19,619 bases of DNA from Rodentolepis nana (GCA_900617975.1 UZAE01013744.1:1-19619), one strand, 5' to 3'. Counted from the first letter of the stretch, positions 9,701 through 19,017 are shown. The notes: generated by a model not told the origin, from the letters alone. Numbers and translations: made by a program.

Positions 9701-10395
9701 AGCGACTGCTGTAATGACACCGATTGCTCCACTGATAATATCAAATCCAATGACAAATCCAATTGCGGCAAAACCCATTTTTCCATTTTTCTTTGGCTCC
9801 ATTCTTGCCATAACTGGAATAGAAATTTGTAATATTAATAATCCACGTAAATTTGTTAACTTTTTAATAAAAATTTTGTTTAGGAAACTCACCAACTATG
9901 ATATTTGCAGCAATAACAGGCAATATTGTAAGCTGAAGCAATCGAATGTAAATATCACCAATCATTTCTAAAATGATATACATAAAAAATTTAATTAATT
10001 AATTATTCACTTCATTATTTCGGTTCAGTTGAAAATGTATTTTTAATTTTGAGGCGTTTTTTGCATAACATAAATATTGCTTTTAAGTGTATTAACATTT
10101 GTTATTTTGGCACATTTATCGAACATTTCTGTACTATTAACTCCTTCACTCTTAAGTTGTTTTTTAATAACGGAGAATTTGGAAAGACGCCGAACTCACT
10201 TATCCATGTAATTGCCGTTTGTGATGGATGCGTAGAACCAACGCCAAAGCCAATTCCAAAGCCAATGGCCACACCGATGAGTGTCAAAATCGTGAAGAGA
10301 TTATCTCGCATGCCTTTCAGGAATTTCTGTCCACATGTCGTGGGCTCCTTTTCCGCCACTTCAACACCGTCTTCTGTCGACCACACTTCTGACAT
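6800..10395 (-). CDS. SLC1-like (excitatory amino acid transporter fold) transporter gene B, complete, 11 coding exons
   Basis: Spliced model, exons in order of translation: 10395-10200, 9967-9893, 9813-9691, 9600-9507, 9326-9284, 9204-9117, 9046-8920, 8845-8615, 8169-7978, 7541-7407, 6953-6800. The total is 1458 nt, or 485 residues and a stop, normal for SLC1. I start at ATG 10395 because the upstream extension has only GTG. Landmarks: TM1 RDNLFTILTLIGV and a glycine-rich helix (about residues 30-55); GDIYIRLLQLTILPV in TM2; AVAIGPG ending TM3; NIFPDNIV; a loop with NTT and NVT sequons; GKAGEVFVNFFEAL; TPVGVCFMVAG; RNPF; RFVIPFSAAL and VFIAQ in TM7 (349-375); SLLFAVEW and DRCR in TM8 (436-439). 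SLC1 proteins are trimeric membrane symporters for acidic or neutral amino acids. Substrate cannot be assigned: HP1 reads TTSP, TM7 has K358-G-D360 in place of N-M-D, and TM8 has Ile and His where Asn and Asp are usual. All introns keep frame; intron 6 uses a GC donor. The C-terminal tail is acidic. Confidence 0.88.
6836..6853 (+). repeat. (ATC)6 trinucleotide run inside the last exon of gene B
   Basis: On the coding (minus) strand this is six consecutive GAT codons, giving Asp 469-474 in the cytoplasmic C-terminal tail. Gene C has a different acidic stretch (EEEMEE) at the same place, so acidity is kept while the sequence is not. Confidence 0.9.
6954..7406 (-). other. gene B intron 10
   Basis: This 453-bp phase-2 intron has donor GTAAGT and an acceptor after TCTTCTATTCAG. 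It contains a run of about 11 C at 7103-7113. I see nothing else. Confidence 0.85.
7542..7977 (-). other. gene B intron 9
   Basis: This 436-bp phase-2 intron has donor GTAAGT and acceptor TTGTAG. It has no repeat copy, unlike the matching intron of gene C. Confidence 0.85.
8170..8614 (-). other. gene B intron 8
   Basis: This 445-bp phase-2 AT-rich intron has donor GTAAGT and acceptor TTTGTTTAG. It interrupts the protein inside the HP1 hairpin, between Ser325 and Val327. I recognise nothing inside it. Confidence 0.85.
9047..9116 (-). other. gene B intron 6, a GC-AG intron
   Basis: This is a 70-bp phase-1 intron. The donor reads ATCG|GCAAGTTT (GC at 9116-9115) and the acceptor TTTCAG|GTTTA (AG at 9048-9047). 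The splice gives MIGLIFTTIAFG, which matches the conserved SLC1 stretch at this place. The nearby alternative donor GTTTAA would shift the frame. GCAAGT is the usual consensus of U2-type GC-AG introns. Confidence 0.8.
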
Positions 10396-10641
10396 TTTTC
10401 CCACGTTTTCCAGCGAACGTAGCTAAGCTCTGTGCAAGATTCTAATAATGTTCTGGCACTACCTCCTTCATTGGCATGACGAGGGTGTTCTTTTGTGAGG
10501 TATGGTGTGACGTAGGTTGGAAGAAGTGATTGTGCGTACCCAATTCGTGGCTTTTGACTGGTGCTATTGGCATGAAACTGGATACAGTACATTTTTGGAA
10601 TCCAGTCTATCAAAATGCGTTATAAATGGCGGTGTTTGGGG

Positions 10642-10649
10642 TATAAATA
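10642..10649 (-). promoter_or_regulatory. possible TATA-like element upstream of gene B
   Basis: The minus strand reads CTATTTATACC about 250 bp upstream of the gene B ATG, and the plus strand reads TATAAATAG. A second TTATAAAT lies at 10620-10627. Position and AT content make this only a candidate; the transcription start is unknown. Confidence 0.2.
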
Positions 10650-10960
10650 GCCTTTTAAACAACTAAATATTAACTTACATTAATCGATTTCAACGCAAAG
10701 GGCCAAATAAAATTAGTAAAATCAATTTTAAAATTTTGTTGACAACACAATTTCCCCCTTTTCTATAAATTTAAACGTTTCACCCCAAACTATTTACAAA
10801 TTTTCTTTTTCCTTTCCGGAGAATAATTAGAATACTTTCTGTTAAAATCGTGCTTAGGTAGAAATGATTCTGAAGTAGTTTTAGGAATCGGTACGACGAA
10901 TAGAAATGATTTGGTAAAAAAACGATGAATAACCACACAGTCCTAAATAATTAGTCGATA

Positions 10961-11050
10961 TTATTATTTCAAATTTCAGGCTTTATGATATTTATCATTA
11001 GCCCTTAAACTTTGACTTCAGCTTCCCCCAAGGGTGGGAGGGGGGGGGGT
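10961..11050 (-). repeat. R310-type 3' tail attached to a LINE relic
   Basis: On the minus strand: poly-C, then GAAGCTGAAGTC, TAAGGGCTAATGATAA, TATCAT…GCCTG, and ATTTGAAATAATAAT. Every block aligns with the last 60-90 bp of R310 copies. The rest of R310 is absent. In its place, directly upstream on the same strand, is the C-terminal coding end of a non-LTR retrotransposon. It is either the LINE's own 3' UTR, shared with R310, or a 5'-truncated R310 inserted exactly there. Confidence 0.75.
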
Positions 11051-11700
11051 ACATTTATAGCAGTTAATTAATAGAAGTTCATTAGCTGTCTTCTTGCTTC
11101 CCAGTATCTCTGGCTTTCCGTCGTTGTCTTTAAGGCTGGACATCGAATCAGGTGGGTCTTCTCCACATAGGGGGTATGTTGGTTGAGTGTATACTCCTAA
11201 TCTGTAAAGTACTTTGCCAGGCAATCGTGTCTGGCACGTAGTCTAACCCCAGTAACGGCCTCGATTCTTGGCCAGTTGGCTATGCCGTGAAGTGCCACTG
11301 TCCACTATTTCTCCTTTGTTCGAGCTTTAAGTTGGTTTCACCTTGAGGTCTGGAATTCTCTTCTGATTAAGGCCTTCATTGTGTGGAAAGACATTGGCCG
11401 GTCTATACCTTGCAAAATTGTAGTCCCCTTCTTAGCAAATGCGTCAGCACGCTCATTGCCTTTAATGCCCCAGTGTCCAGGGTTCCATTGTAAAACCACT
11501 GTTTTGTTTCTTTCTCTCAGTCGATATCTTTGAAAATGTGTCATGATCTTGATGGCAAAAGATGGAAAAAAATGCTACTCTTGGAATATGTAAATAACGT
11601 CATGGAAGCTAGATAATACCGCCACCCTCTCTAGAGTATTCAGGATGCCAGATGCAGAAATTTAGTTAGACGCTGGAGGAACTAAAATAGCTAATTTAGC
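11051..11700 (-). pseudogene. non-LTR retrotransposon (LINE) relic: RNase H and C-terminal Cys/His region
   Basis: This is a decayed 3' part of a LINE ORF2 encoding the RNase H domain that follows the reverse transcriptase in I/Jockey-like elements. The clearest piece is at 11338-11544: NKTVVLQWNPGH, GIKGNERADAFAKKG, the classic RNase H C-terminal block. Further on come RARHDCLAKYF in one frame, YPLCGED in another, then HLIRCPALK and YWEARRQL back in the first, a normal C-terminal Cys/His region ending in a stop near 11073. At least two frame changes and an in-frame stop show it is dead. A weaker segment at about 11620-11700 (minus-strand ILNTLERV) has a match at 14760-14845 and may be an upstream part of the same element. 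No reverse transcriptase core is present. The clade is uncertain. Confidence 0.8.
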
Positions 11701-11910
11701 AGAATGAAATCAATGCAAAAAAAAACAATTTTATTTCAGCTATGATCTTTTCAGTAAAATTAAGTAATTTTGTCATAAATCGCATGAAAGTGAAGGAAAA
11801 ACCATAAATATTGGCATTGAAATATGGACAACTGGGCAACGCTCTATTTTCCGAATTTTCTATTCATTCGAAAAATAAGACCTTATGCATTTTTGGTTAC
11901 TATTTAAAAT

Positions 11911-12234
11911 TTATTTAATTCAAATGGCAGGCGTTTTGATAGCTATCATTAGCCATTAAGCTGACTTCAATCTTCACAGAGGGAAGGTTCATCAAAGTAG
12001 AAGAAAGTCGGGGGGTGGGGTACAGAAGAGCGATTCACAGATATAAAAGAGGCAAACAGACACAAAGGTAGAGAAAAAGGTGAGGTGAGTACTGTGAAAG
12101 GGGTCGAATATGGCAAGCAGTCGGGCCATGGTAGTTTAAAGTCAGAAGTCAACTACCGGTTAATAGATTTTTTTGTCGTATGAGAATACGTTGCCCAGGT
12201 TGCACCACGTGGAGGTAAGTCTATTGCACACCCC
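11911..12234 (-). repeat. R310 repeat copy with 12-bp target-site duplication
   Basis: This is a full-length copy with its 3' tail on the left and 5' end GTGTGCAATAGACTTACC on the right. Perfect flanking duplication ACTATTTAAAAT lies at 11899-11910 and 12235-12246. It lies between genes C and B. Confidence 0.92.
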
Positions 12235-12246
12235 ACTATTTAAAAT

Positions 12247-12911
12247 GTCACATAGAATCTGCAGTGAAATTGCTTCTCAGGTGGTATTTTCTGCTTCTTT
12301 AATATACATGTTCGATGAATAAGGTAATTATTCAATACTTTGCAGTTAATTATGTCAATTTGGTAAAATTATAGTTTTATCACCTATTTACTAGTGCGTA
12401 TAAATAGATATCTAAAATTAAATGACCCAAATTTAACTCATCAATCATTATTAGTAACAGGGTCTGGAAAAGTTCCAATCCTTCACCTACTCAACAATTT
12501 GCTGGAGTCTTTTGTTTTATAATTGAAGAAGGTTTGATCGAACACAATTCCACAAACATGCACATCAAATAGATTAACTAGATAGCCTTTTTTGTTAACT
12601 ATCATCGCGGTTTCAGGTCAATTTGAGCCACCTCATTATTGACCGAATTCTGTGGAATTCCTTATTAAAATAATTCACTTTAATGTTTAAATCTATAAGC
12701 ACGCACCAGNTCGCAAATTTCTGCAATCTTTCCCACGCCTCCTTTTCAAATATTTACAATTTTGCCAATAATTATTGATAATTATGATATTAATACTTGA
12801 TGCACTATAATACCGATAATACTAACAAGTGATATCATTCTTTTTGCGAGAAATTAAATTTTAGCGAATATGCACAATTTTGTCATGTTTATATATACTT
12901 GCTGTTTAAAA
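12247..12911. other. intergenic stretch, nothing recognised; one ambiguous base
   Basis: This is AT-rich sequence. The base at 12710 is n. I see no exon-like frame and no repeat copy. Confidence 0.5.
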
Positions 12912-13186
12912 ATTTATTTATATCAAATGGCAGGCTATATGATAGTTATCATTAGCCCTTTAGTTGACTTCAGGCTTCACACAGAGGAAGGGACATCAAA
13001 ATGAGGAATAGGTGGAGAGGGGGAACAGAAAAGTGATCCACAGATGTAAAAGAGACAGACACAAAGGTAGGGAAAAAGGTGAGGTGAGTATTGTGGAAGT
13101 GGTAGAATATGACATACAGTGGGGTCATGGTAGTTTGAAATCAGAAATCAATTGCCAGTTAATAGACTTTTTTGCCGTATGAGTAT
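12912..13186 (-). repeat. R310 repeat copy lacking its 5' end
   Basis: It is complete from the tail (TTTATTTATATCAAATGG) up to TTTGCCGTATGAGTAT, where it stops. The last 45-50 bp (the CCACGTGGTGCACC and GATAGACTT part) are absent. The next copy begins at the very next base in the same orientation. Confidence 0.88.
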
Positions 13187-13511
13187 TTTATTTATTTCAA
13201 ATGGCAGGCGTTTTGATAGCTATCATAAGCCCTTTAATTGACTTCGGGCTTCACAGAGGGAAGGTTCATCAAAGTAGCAGAAAGTCGAGGGGTGGGGAAC
13301 AGAAGACCGATTCACAAATGTAAAAGAGGCAGACAGACACAAAGGCAGAGAAAAAGGTGAGGTGAGTATTGTGAAAGTAGTCGAATATGACAAACAGTGG
13401 GGTGATGGCAGTTTGAAGCCAAAAGTCAACTGCCGGTTAATGGACTTTTTTGCCATATGAGTATAGGTTGCCCAGTTTGCACTACGTGAAGGTAAGTCTA
13501 TCGCACACCCC
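13187..13511 (-). repeat. R310 repeat copy, full length, abutting the previous copy
   Basis: It runs from tail TTTATTTATTTCAAATGG to 5' end GGGGTGTGCGATAGAC, in direct tandem with the preceding truncated copy. It has no poly-G run: the tract reads GAGGGGTGGGG. No clear target-site duplication is seen for either this copy or the pair. Confidence 0.9.
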
Positions 13512-13886
13512 ATAATACTCTTACAGCTTTGCAGTAAATTATCAAATCCTGGGAAACATTAAAATCTAGGGGAACTTATCGTGGAGATTACTAAGCATAA
13601 TTCAATGTTTATTAGTGTAGCAATCACCATAATTATCTCTATTTGTGCCAAACGTCTTTTAAGGTTTTGGTTTTTGTCACACAGATGTATTTCGTACGAA
13701 TGACAGGTATTCCTATTTACAATTTACATGTAGAAAGCAACACACACATGATGCATTGTTTCTAATGGGTGCATTTTATAATGGCAAAATAAAATCTCAC
13801 ATTTCTGACTCCTTATCGCCTAAAATCATAAAATTATGCAAAGGTAACTAACATACCTACGAACCGAAGGACCAAGTTCAAAACCC

Positions 13887-14213
13887 GGGTGTGTGATAGA
13901 CTTACCTCCACGTGGTGCACCCTGGGCAACGTATACTCATATGGCAAAAAAGTCTATTAACCGGCATTTGACTTCTAACTTCAAACTACCACGACCCCCC
14001 TGGTTGTCATATGCGACCCCTTCCACAGTACTCACCTTACCTTTTTCTCTACCTTTGAGTCTGTCTGTCTCTTTTACATCTGTGAATCGCTCTTCTGTTT
14101 CCCCCCCCCCCCCCCCGACTTTCTGCTACTTTGATGAACTTTCCCTCTGTGAAGCCTGAAGTCATCTAAATGGCTAATGAAATCTATCAAAACGCCTGCC
14201 ATTTGAAATAAAG
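13887..14213 (+). repeat. R310 repeat copy with 13-bp target-site duplication
   Basis: This is a full-length copy with a run of about 16 C near 14101-14116. Flanks AAGTTCAAAACCC (13874-13886) and AAGTTCAAAGCCC (14214-14226) match at 12 of 13 positions. The 88-codon open frame inside it (13893-14159) is low-complexity repeat sequence, not a gene. Confidence 0.92.
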
Positions 14214-14226
14214 AAGTTCAAAGCCC

Positions 14227-14542
14227 TTTAATTGAGATGAAAACAAAAGGAAACAAAAAATGAGTTCAATTTATTATTTGATCCAAAGATACATTTTTTC
14301 AACTCTTGAAGTGACACGAATGATATCAGACTGAGTAGTATACAACAAATGGAAATTTTTTCGTCGTATAAAAGTTAATTGCCCAAAGAGACAATGGACT
14401 CTCAAAGGTGACATCCAAACGCTTTCTTCCATAATTTGACATCCGCCCTCTCAATATCGGATCACATGAAACATTACCTCAGAGACAAGGCGATTGGAGC
14501 ACGATTTACTTCCCTTGTAGTCAACTTTACTTCATTTTACAA
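14227..14542. other. intergenic stretch, nothing recognised
   Basis: This is unique-looking AT-rich sequence between two R310 copies that face each other tail-to-tail. Confidence 0.45.
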
Positions 14543-14750
14543 TATTTATTCATAGCAAATGGCTGGCTCTATGATAGTTATCATTAACCCTTTTGTTAAC
14601 TTCGGCTTCATAGAGGAGAGGGCCATTAAAGCCACAAAAGTCGAGGGTTGGGGAACAGAAGAGTGATTTGCAGATGTAAAAGAGACTGACAAGAAGGTAG
14701 AAAAAAAAGGCAAGATGAGCACTCTGGAAATGGTCGAATATGACAAACAA
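14543..14750 (-). repeat. R310 3' two-thirds, fused to LINE-like sequence
   Basis: It matches R310 from the tail (AATATTTATTCATAGCAAATGG) to the GTCGAATATGACA block, then stops. The 5' module is absent. From about 14757 the sequence instead resembles a segment also found at 11620-11700. Confidence 0.82.
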
Positions 14751-14756
14751 TTAGCC

Positions 14757-14845
14757 AAGTTAACACCACCACCCCCTCTAGAGTGTTTAGGGCTGTTAGA
14801 TGGAGAAAGTTTGTTCGAAGAGACATACATAAAATAGCACGGTGT
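14757..14845 (-). repeat. fragment shared with 11620-11700, possibly LINE-derived
   Basis: It shares CCACCC(C/T)CTCTAGAGT(A/G)TT, AGATG(G/C)AGAAA and TAAAATAGC with 11626-11700 in the same order, roughly 75% alike by eye over about 50 bp. Minus-strand reading gives LNTLEGV, against LNTLERV in the other copy. Coding identity is uncertain. Confidence 0.5.
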
Positions 14846-15271
14846 CACCAAAGGTGATTTGAAACTATGCTATGAAATATATCTCATTCCCTTAGTAAAT
14901 ATCTTCCTGGACTAAAAGTGTTTAAAGCATGGAGATAAATGTTGCGGCCCAGTTCATAGGTGTCTTTTGCTAACATTTCCCTTGGTTTTATTAACATACA
15001 ATCATAGATTTTCTTATTTTTATTGTAGAACCTGTTTTTTTTCCTCGAAGCAGTGGACTTCGTCATTCTATTATATGGCAATCCACTTAAAGACCAATCG
15101 TAAACAAAGTGGAATAACGAATGAAAAAAAATACTCGTTGACCTTAAAAGGTCAACTTTCTCGAATTTCTAACTTTAACTTCGGACCAATTAAAATCGAG
15201 CGCCATTCATCCTATGATTCACCGCTAGGTCAGAAAAAGAAAGAACAAAAATTTCACCTTAACTTAATTTC

Positions 15272-15305
15272 TTTATTGTAACTTAGAAAAAACAAACAAT
15301 TTATT
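15272..15305 (-). terminator. poly(A) signals of gene C
   Basis: Two AATAAA hexamers lie on the minus strand, at 15305-15300 and 15277-15272, about 20 and 50 bp past the gene C stop. Spacing fits a short 3' UTR. Confidence 0.55.
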
Positions 15306-15325
15306 TCAAGGAAATTGAACAATCA

Positions 15326-18022
15326 TCACATCCTTTCCGAGTACCTTATTACACCGTCATCAACTTCGTATTCAGTGAATTCTTCCATCTCCTCTTCAAT
15401 ATCTTTACCCTCTGTGCGTCGGCCTATAGCAACGGATTGGGTAAATGCAGCAGCATACAGGTGGCCATAACCGATTGAACCCGATCGGCACCGATCCCTG
15501 CAAAAGGAAAATTCAAAAGGAATTAGGGACATAGATGTAAAATTATAATGAGTCGATGCTACTTGATAAAGAGTAGAAAACACCATTTCAGTAGTACTTT
15601 AATTAGTTGCAACCAGTTGATTGAATCTACTATTTATCTGTTCCAGTTTTCGGCCACACACGCGTTCAGATTCAATCTCTTATTCGTGGAATTTGTTTCT
15701 TTTGTCTGATTTGTCTCTGTTATTCACATTTTCTGCTCACAAGTCAAGATTCTGTCTCTTTCTCTTCAGCAACAGTCTCAACCTTCTTCCCATGGGGCAA
15801 TTTAAAATCTTTCATAGAGGCTCGAATTTGCCCTCTTTGGTGAGTGAATACCAAATTATTGATTTTTAGAAAGATCAGACTGATATTAGTACCTACCTCT
15901 GAAGATGAAGGCGCTTGATGTTTTACTTCAGTTTGATCGGAGCTTATTACTTTGATGATTCTTTAATTAAAAAATCAATTTTGGTATGTATTCGAAAATT
16001 TTAACTCTGCTGATGAGTTTGCCAAATTTTGGTAGTTGTGGAATAACTCTCATTAGATTAGAAAAGCTCGTTTTCTAGTGCCTGAATTCGACCTTGAATT
16101 GCTATATCTTCCGATTAATCTGCCTATGTACTCAAACAATGTCGAAAGAGAAAATTAGTAAGACCTAAAATATGTACTTTGAGCTCGCATGACGCGAAAC
16201 TTATAAAATGACCTTTATCAGTGGGAAATTTCTTAATCGTGGCGAGCCATCGAGGTATAGTCATTAGTAAAGGGGTCGGGTTAAAAATGTTTACGAAAAT
16301 CCAAGATTGTTTGTGCGGATATTAACCAGCATGCACTATATTGATTCCGAATTTCTCAATAATGAATCGAATCAAGGCCTATTAATCAACTGCATATTGC
16401 CTCTGTGCCCCTATTTTATAGGATGTTTAGTCAGTAATACTTTTACCTGCCGTTTTCTTTCCTACAACTAGGTCATACGTATCAATTTTCCAATATCCAA
16501 TAGGATCGATCGACAAAAAGCACTGGTCATCAAATTGATTATGTTAAAAGATCTTTGCATTTCTATTTTTTATTCTACTTACCTTCTAAATAATCAGAAC
16601 AAATTTTTCTTTTTTTGCAAGTATAAAGAAAAAATAATATGATGAAATCAAGAAGCACTATTGAGGTGAAAAAGTTTTTAAATTTTGCACGTGTTTTAAA
16701 GGGGTGTCATTACATGAACGTGGTTTCTATTTCATCATCCATAAATGACAAATAACAGAGTACTTTTGGGGGTCTGACAACGCAGTATTCAAGGGGTTAT
16801 GACAATCTTTTACATGCCCTTGTACTTAAGGTAGAAGAAATAAACAGCGTAGAGTGTGTAGTTAGTATTTAATAATTAACAATTAATTTGATGCACTTAT
16901 TTATCTTAATAATCTGTGGCTAAAATATGCAAAATACCAGTTTGAATTTCGAAAAAGGGAATTCAACATTCCATGGACTTAGTGATTGGGCGAGTTCGAG
17001 TCTAATTTGAATTGTAAAAATAAGTCTTATAACCCAAAGAAGAAGCTGAAACCTACATGATCCATTCGACGGCGAACAAGAGCGATACTGCTGCGGTATT
17101 GGCGCCAAGAGATGATAGGATTGTAATGATGATTATGATACTGGCACTGGGAACCATTGGAATAGCGAGAGTCGCGAAACCCGTCAGAAGCCTAACAATA
17201 AAGATCATAGACTTTAAAATTGTGGAGTACTCTTATTACACAAACATTGTCAACCGTAAACACATATCACTTATCCATTGCTTTGAATGCTACTCATGAC
17301 CATACGCTCAAGGGAAAGTCAATGCTCATGGAGTTCTCGACAGGCCCGATTCTGACAGTCTCATGAACGCACCGAATTGATATACTATTATGTTTTACAA
17401 TTGGGGGTGTGTGTGATAGACTTATCCCCAAGTGGTGCACCCTGGCCACCGTACATCCATATGGAAAAATAGTCTATAAACTGACAGTTGACTTCTGACT
17501 TCATACTACCATGACCCCCCCCCCCCCTGTGTGTCATATTCCACCACTTTCACAGTACTCACCTTTCCTTCTTCTCGACCTTTAAATCTGTCTCTTTTAC
17601 TTTAATGAATTTTCATGAGTTTTACTTTGATTTCACGTATACGTCCAATGGAATTGATGTCGCTTCTATTCTCCCATGAAACACATTTATTTAAGGCATG
17701 GCTTTTGTCTGATTTGTTTTATTTTAACGAAGTCTGTAGAAGCTTAGCGACTTCTGAGTTGTGGCCTACCCCTGGTAGAGGTAGCGCGAATTCAAATTGC
17801 ATTAAGGATGCAGAGAGTGAGACCACTTACGCAATGAGCACGTAGGTTCCAATTGTAAGATCAAATCCAGTGAGTTGAGCAATGAATACGCAGGCAACCG
17901 CTTGGAACACACCGGCACCATCACCCTTCAAGGTTGCAGAGAAGGGAATTACGAATTGACTGACCGTCTTCTTTATTCCATATTTGTCACAGGCCTCCAT
18001 CATTTCAGGAATTGCAACCAAC
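15326..18022 (-). CDS. SLC1-like transporter gene C, last three coding exons (5' part outside window)
   Basis: Exons: 18022-17831, 17191-17057, 15497-15326 (stop TGA 15328-15326). They equal exons 9-11 of gene B. The first two are the same length in both genes (192 and 135 nt) and all phases agree (phase 2 at each junction). Together they encode about 165 residues: end of HP1 (LVAIPEM), TM7 (QFVIPFSATLKGDGAGVFQ…VFIAQ), HP2 (LATLAIP type), and TM8 with SLLFAVEW and DRCRSGSIG. The C-terminal tail is acidic. By eye, identity to gene B is about 73% in exon 9 and 84% in exon 10. It has the same altered motifs: Lys-Gly-Asp in place of Asn-Met-Asp in TM7 and DRCRSGSIG in TM8. No match to gene B exon 8 is seen in 18023-19619, so the upstream exons are beyond the right edge or lost. 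If present, the preceding intron exceeds 1.6 kb. Confidence 0.85.
15498..17056 (-). other. gene C intron 10
   Basis: This 1559-bp phase-2 intron has donor GTAGGT and acceptor CCTTTTGCAG. It is over three times the length of the matching gene B intron. I see no R310 copy and no other gene in it; the plus-strand open frame at 15621-15869 has no domain. Confidence 0.75.
17192..17830 (-). other. gene C intron 9
   Basis: This 639-bp phase-2 intron has donor GTAAGT and acceptor TTGTTAG. It is longer than the gene B counterpart because an R310 copy lies inside it. Confidence 0.8.
17404..17632 (+). repeat. R310 repeat copy in gene C intron 9, 3' end lost
   Basis: It begins GGGTGTGTGTGATAGAC, is diverged (CTTATCCCCAAGTGG), has a run of about 13 C near 17516, and runs to CTGTCTCTTTTAC at 17600. 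A short further match (TTTTACTTTGATTTC) extends to about 17632, after which the CTGTGAAG…CATTTGAA tail is missing. Orientation is antisense to gene C. Confidence 0.82.
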
Positions 18023-18716
18023 CTGAGGAAAAACTCTTGGCTCACTTTCATGAAAATTTAATAAACAGAGCAAATTCCAATGTCGCTGAATAAGTTTCCT
18101 TCACCAATTTAACTACAATGATTGCCTATTGCTATCCGAATCGTAAAATCAAATTCTGAGTGAAAGAACTCTAATGGCAGAAGTAGTATTTATTCACCTA
18201 ATGAGCTTGGAAATTTCATAAGGCTCACAGAATTTAACTGAATCAGTTTGACTAAAAATTTACACTCATGAGGCCTTAATTCAAACTCCCTATCAGTTAG
18301 TTGACAAAGTCACAGACACATACGGATTTGAATTCAGGGAGGTAAACTATTGACCTCAAATTATTGTCTCTTTCCACAAATTGAAATACCTTTTTTACAG
18401 GTTAATTTTCCGTTAAAAGGCTATTGGCAGCCCATTTCTCGATGTCTACACGCAATAGCATACTCCAAATTGGCGTAATAAAACAAACAAAGCTTAAATT
18501 TAACTCTTTTTTCATTCCAGCTTTAAATGAGCCCACTTACAAAACGGGGTTAATCGTGCTACCTACAAGTTTGCACGCAATTTGAATTTGGCAACGCACC
18601 ATTTGCTCACTTAGATGACGAAATAGTAAATACCACTTTGGCAGTGTGAATGCTACTTTAGTGAGACAATTAAGACAGCATTGACCCAATAATACAGACC
18701 ACATGTGGCAGGTTAT
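18023..18716. other. upstream intron of gene C, nothing recognised
   Basis: This should be intron 8 of gene C if the gene is intact. I looked on the minus strand for an exon like gene B exon 8 (TPVGV…NPF…) and found none. The plus-strand frame at 17875-18093 is a shadow of the exon. Confidence 0.5.
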
Positions 18717-19017
18717 ATGACTTACCTCCACGTGGTGCACCCAGGGCAACGTATACTAATACGGCAAAAAAGTCTATTAACTGGCAGTTGACTTCTCACT
18801 TCAAACTACCATCACCTCACTCTATGACATATTCGTCTATTTCACAGTACTCACCTCACCTTTTTTCTACCTTTGTGTCTGTCTCTGAAACTCTTCTATC
18901 CCCCCCCCTCTCCTCTCGAATTTTTCACTTTGATGTTCCTTCCCCTCTGTGAAGCTTGAAGTCAACTAAAGGGGTATTGATAACTATCAAAATGCCTGCC
19001 ATTTGATATTAATAAAT
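18717..19017 (+). repeat. R310 repeat copy, slightly 5'-shortened
   Basis: It starts within the element (…TATGACTTACCTCCACGTGG), lacking the GTGTGCGATAG start, and ends CATTTGATATTAATAAAT. I found no target-site duplication. It is antisense to gene C and probably in its intron. Confidence 0.88.

Noticed and set aside
9660..9971. Plus-strand open frame of 103 codons
   Set aside because: It is antisense to gene B exons 2 and 3, which match the SLC1 family in the other strand.
10317..10613. Minus-strand open frame overlapping gene B exon 1 and its upstream region
   Set aside because: Different frame from the conserved TM1 exon and no recognisable domain; probably 5' UTR and promoter sequence.
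13893..14159. 88-codon plus-strand open frame with a proline run
   Set aside because: It lies wholly in an R310 copy flanked by a target-site duplication; the proline run is the C-tract. Similar frames at 13223-13513 and 11967-12152 are the same sequence.
13887..14213. tRNA-derived SINE with internal A and B boxes
   Set aside because: No GGTTCRANNCC-like B box at proper spacing from an A box. GTGGTCGAATATGAC on the reverse strand is the nearest match and is on the wrong strand for the tail.
18537..18749. Possible upstream exon of gene C
   Set aside because: The reading has no match to gene B exon 8 and overlaps the start of an R310 copy. GTAAGT strings near 18535 and 19040 on the minus strand lack a coding exon before them.
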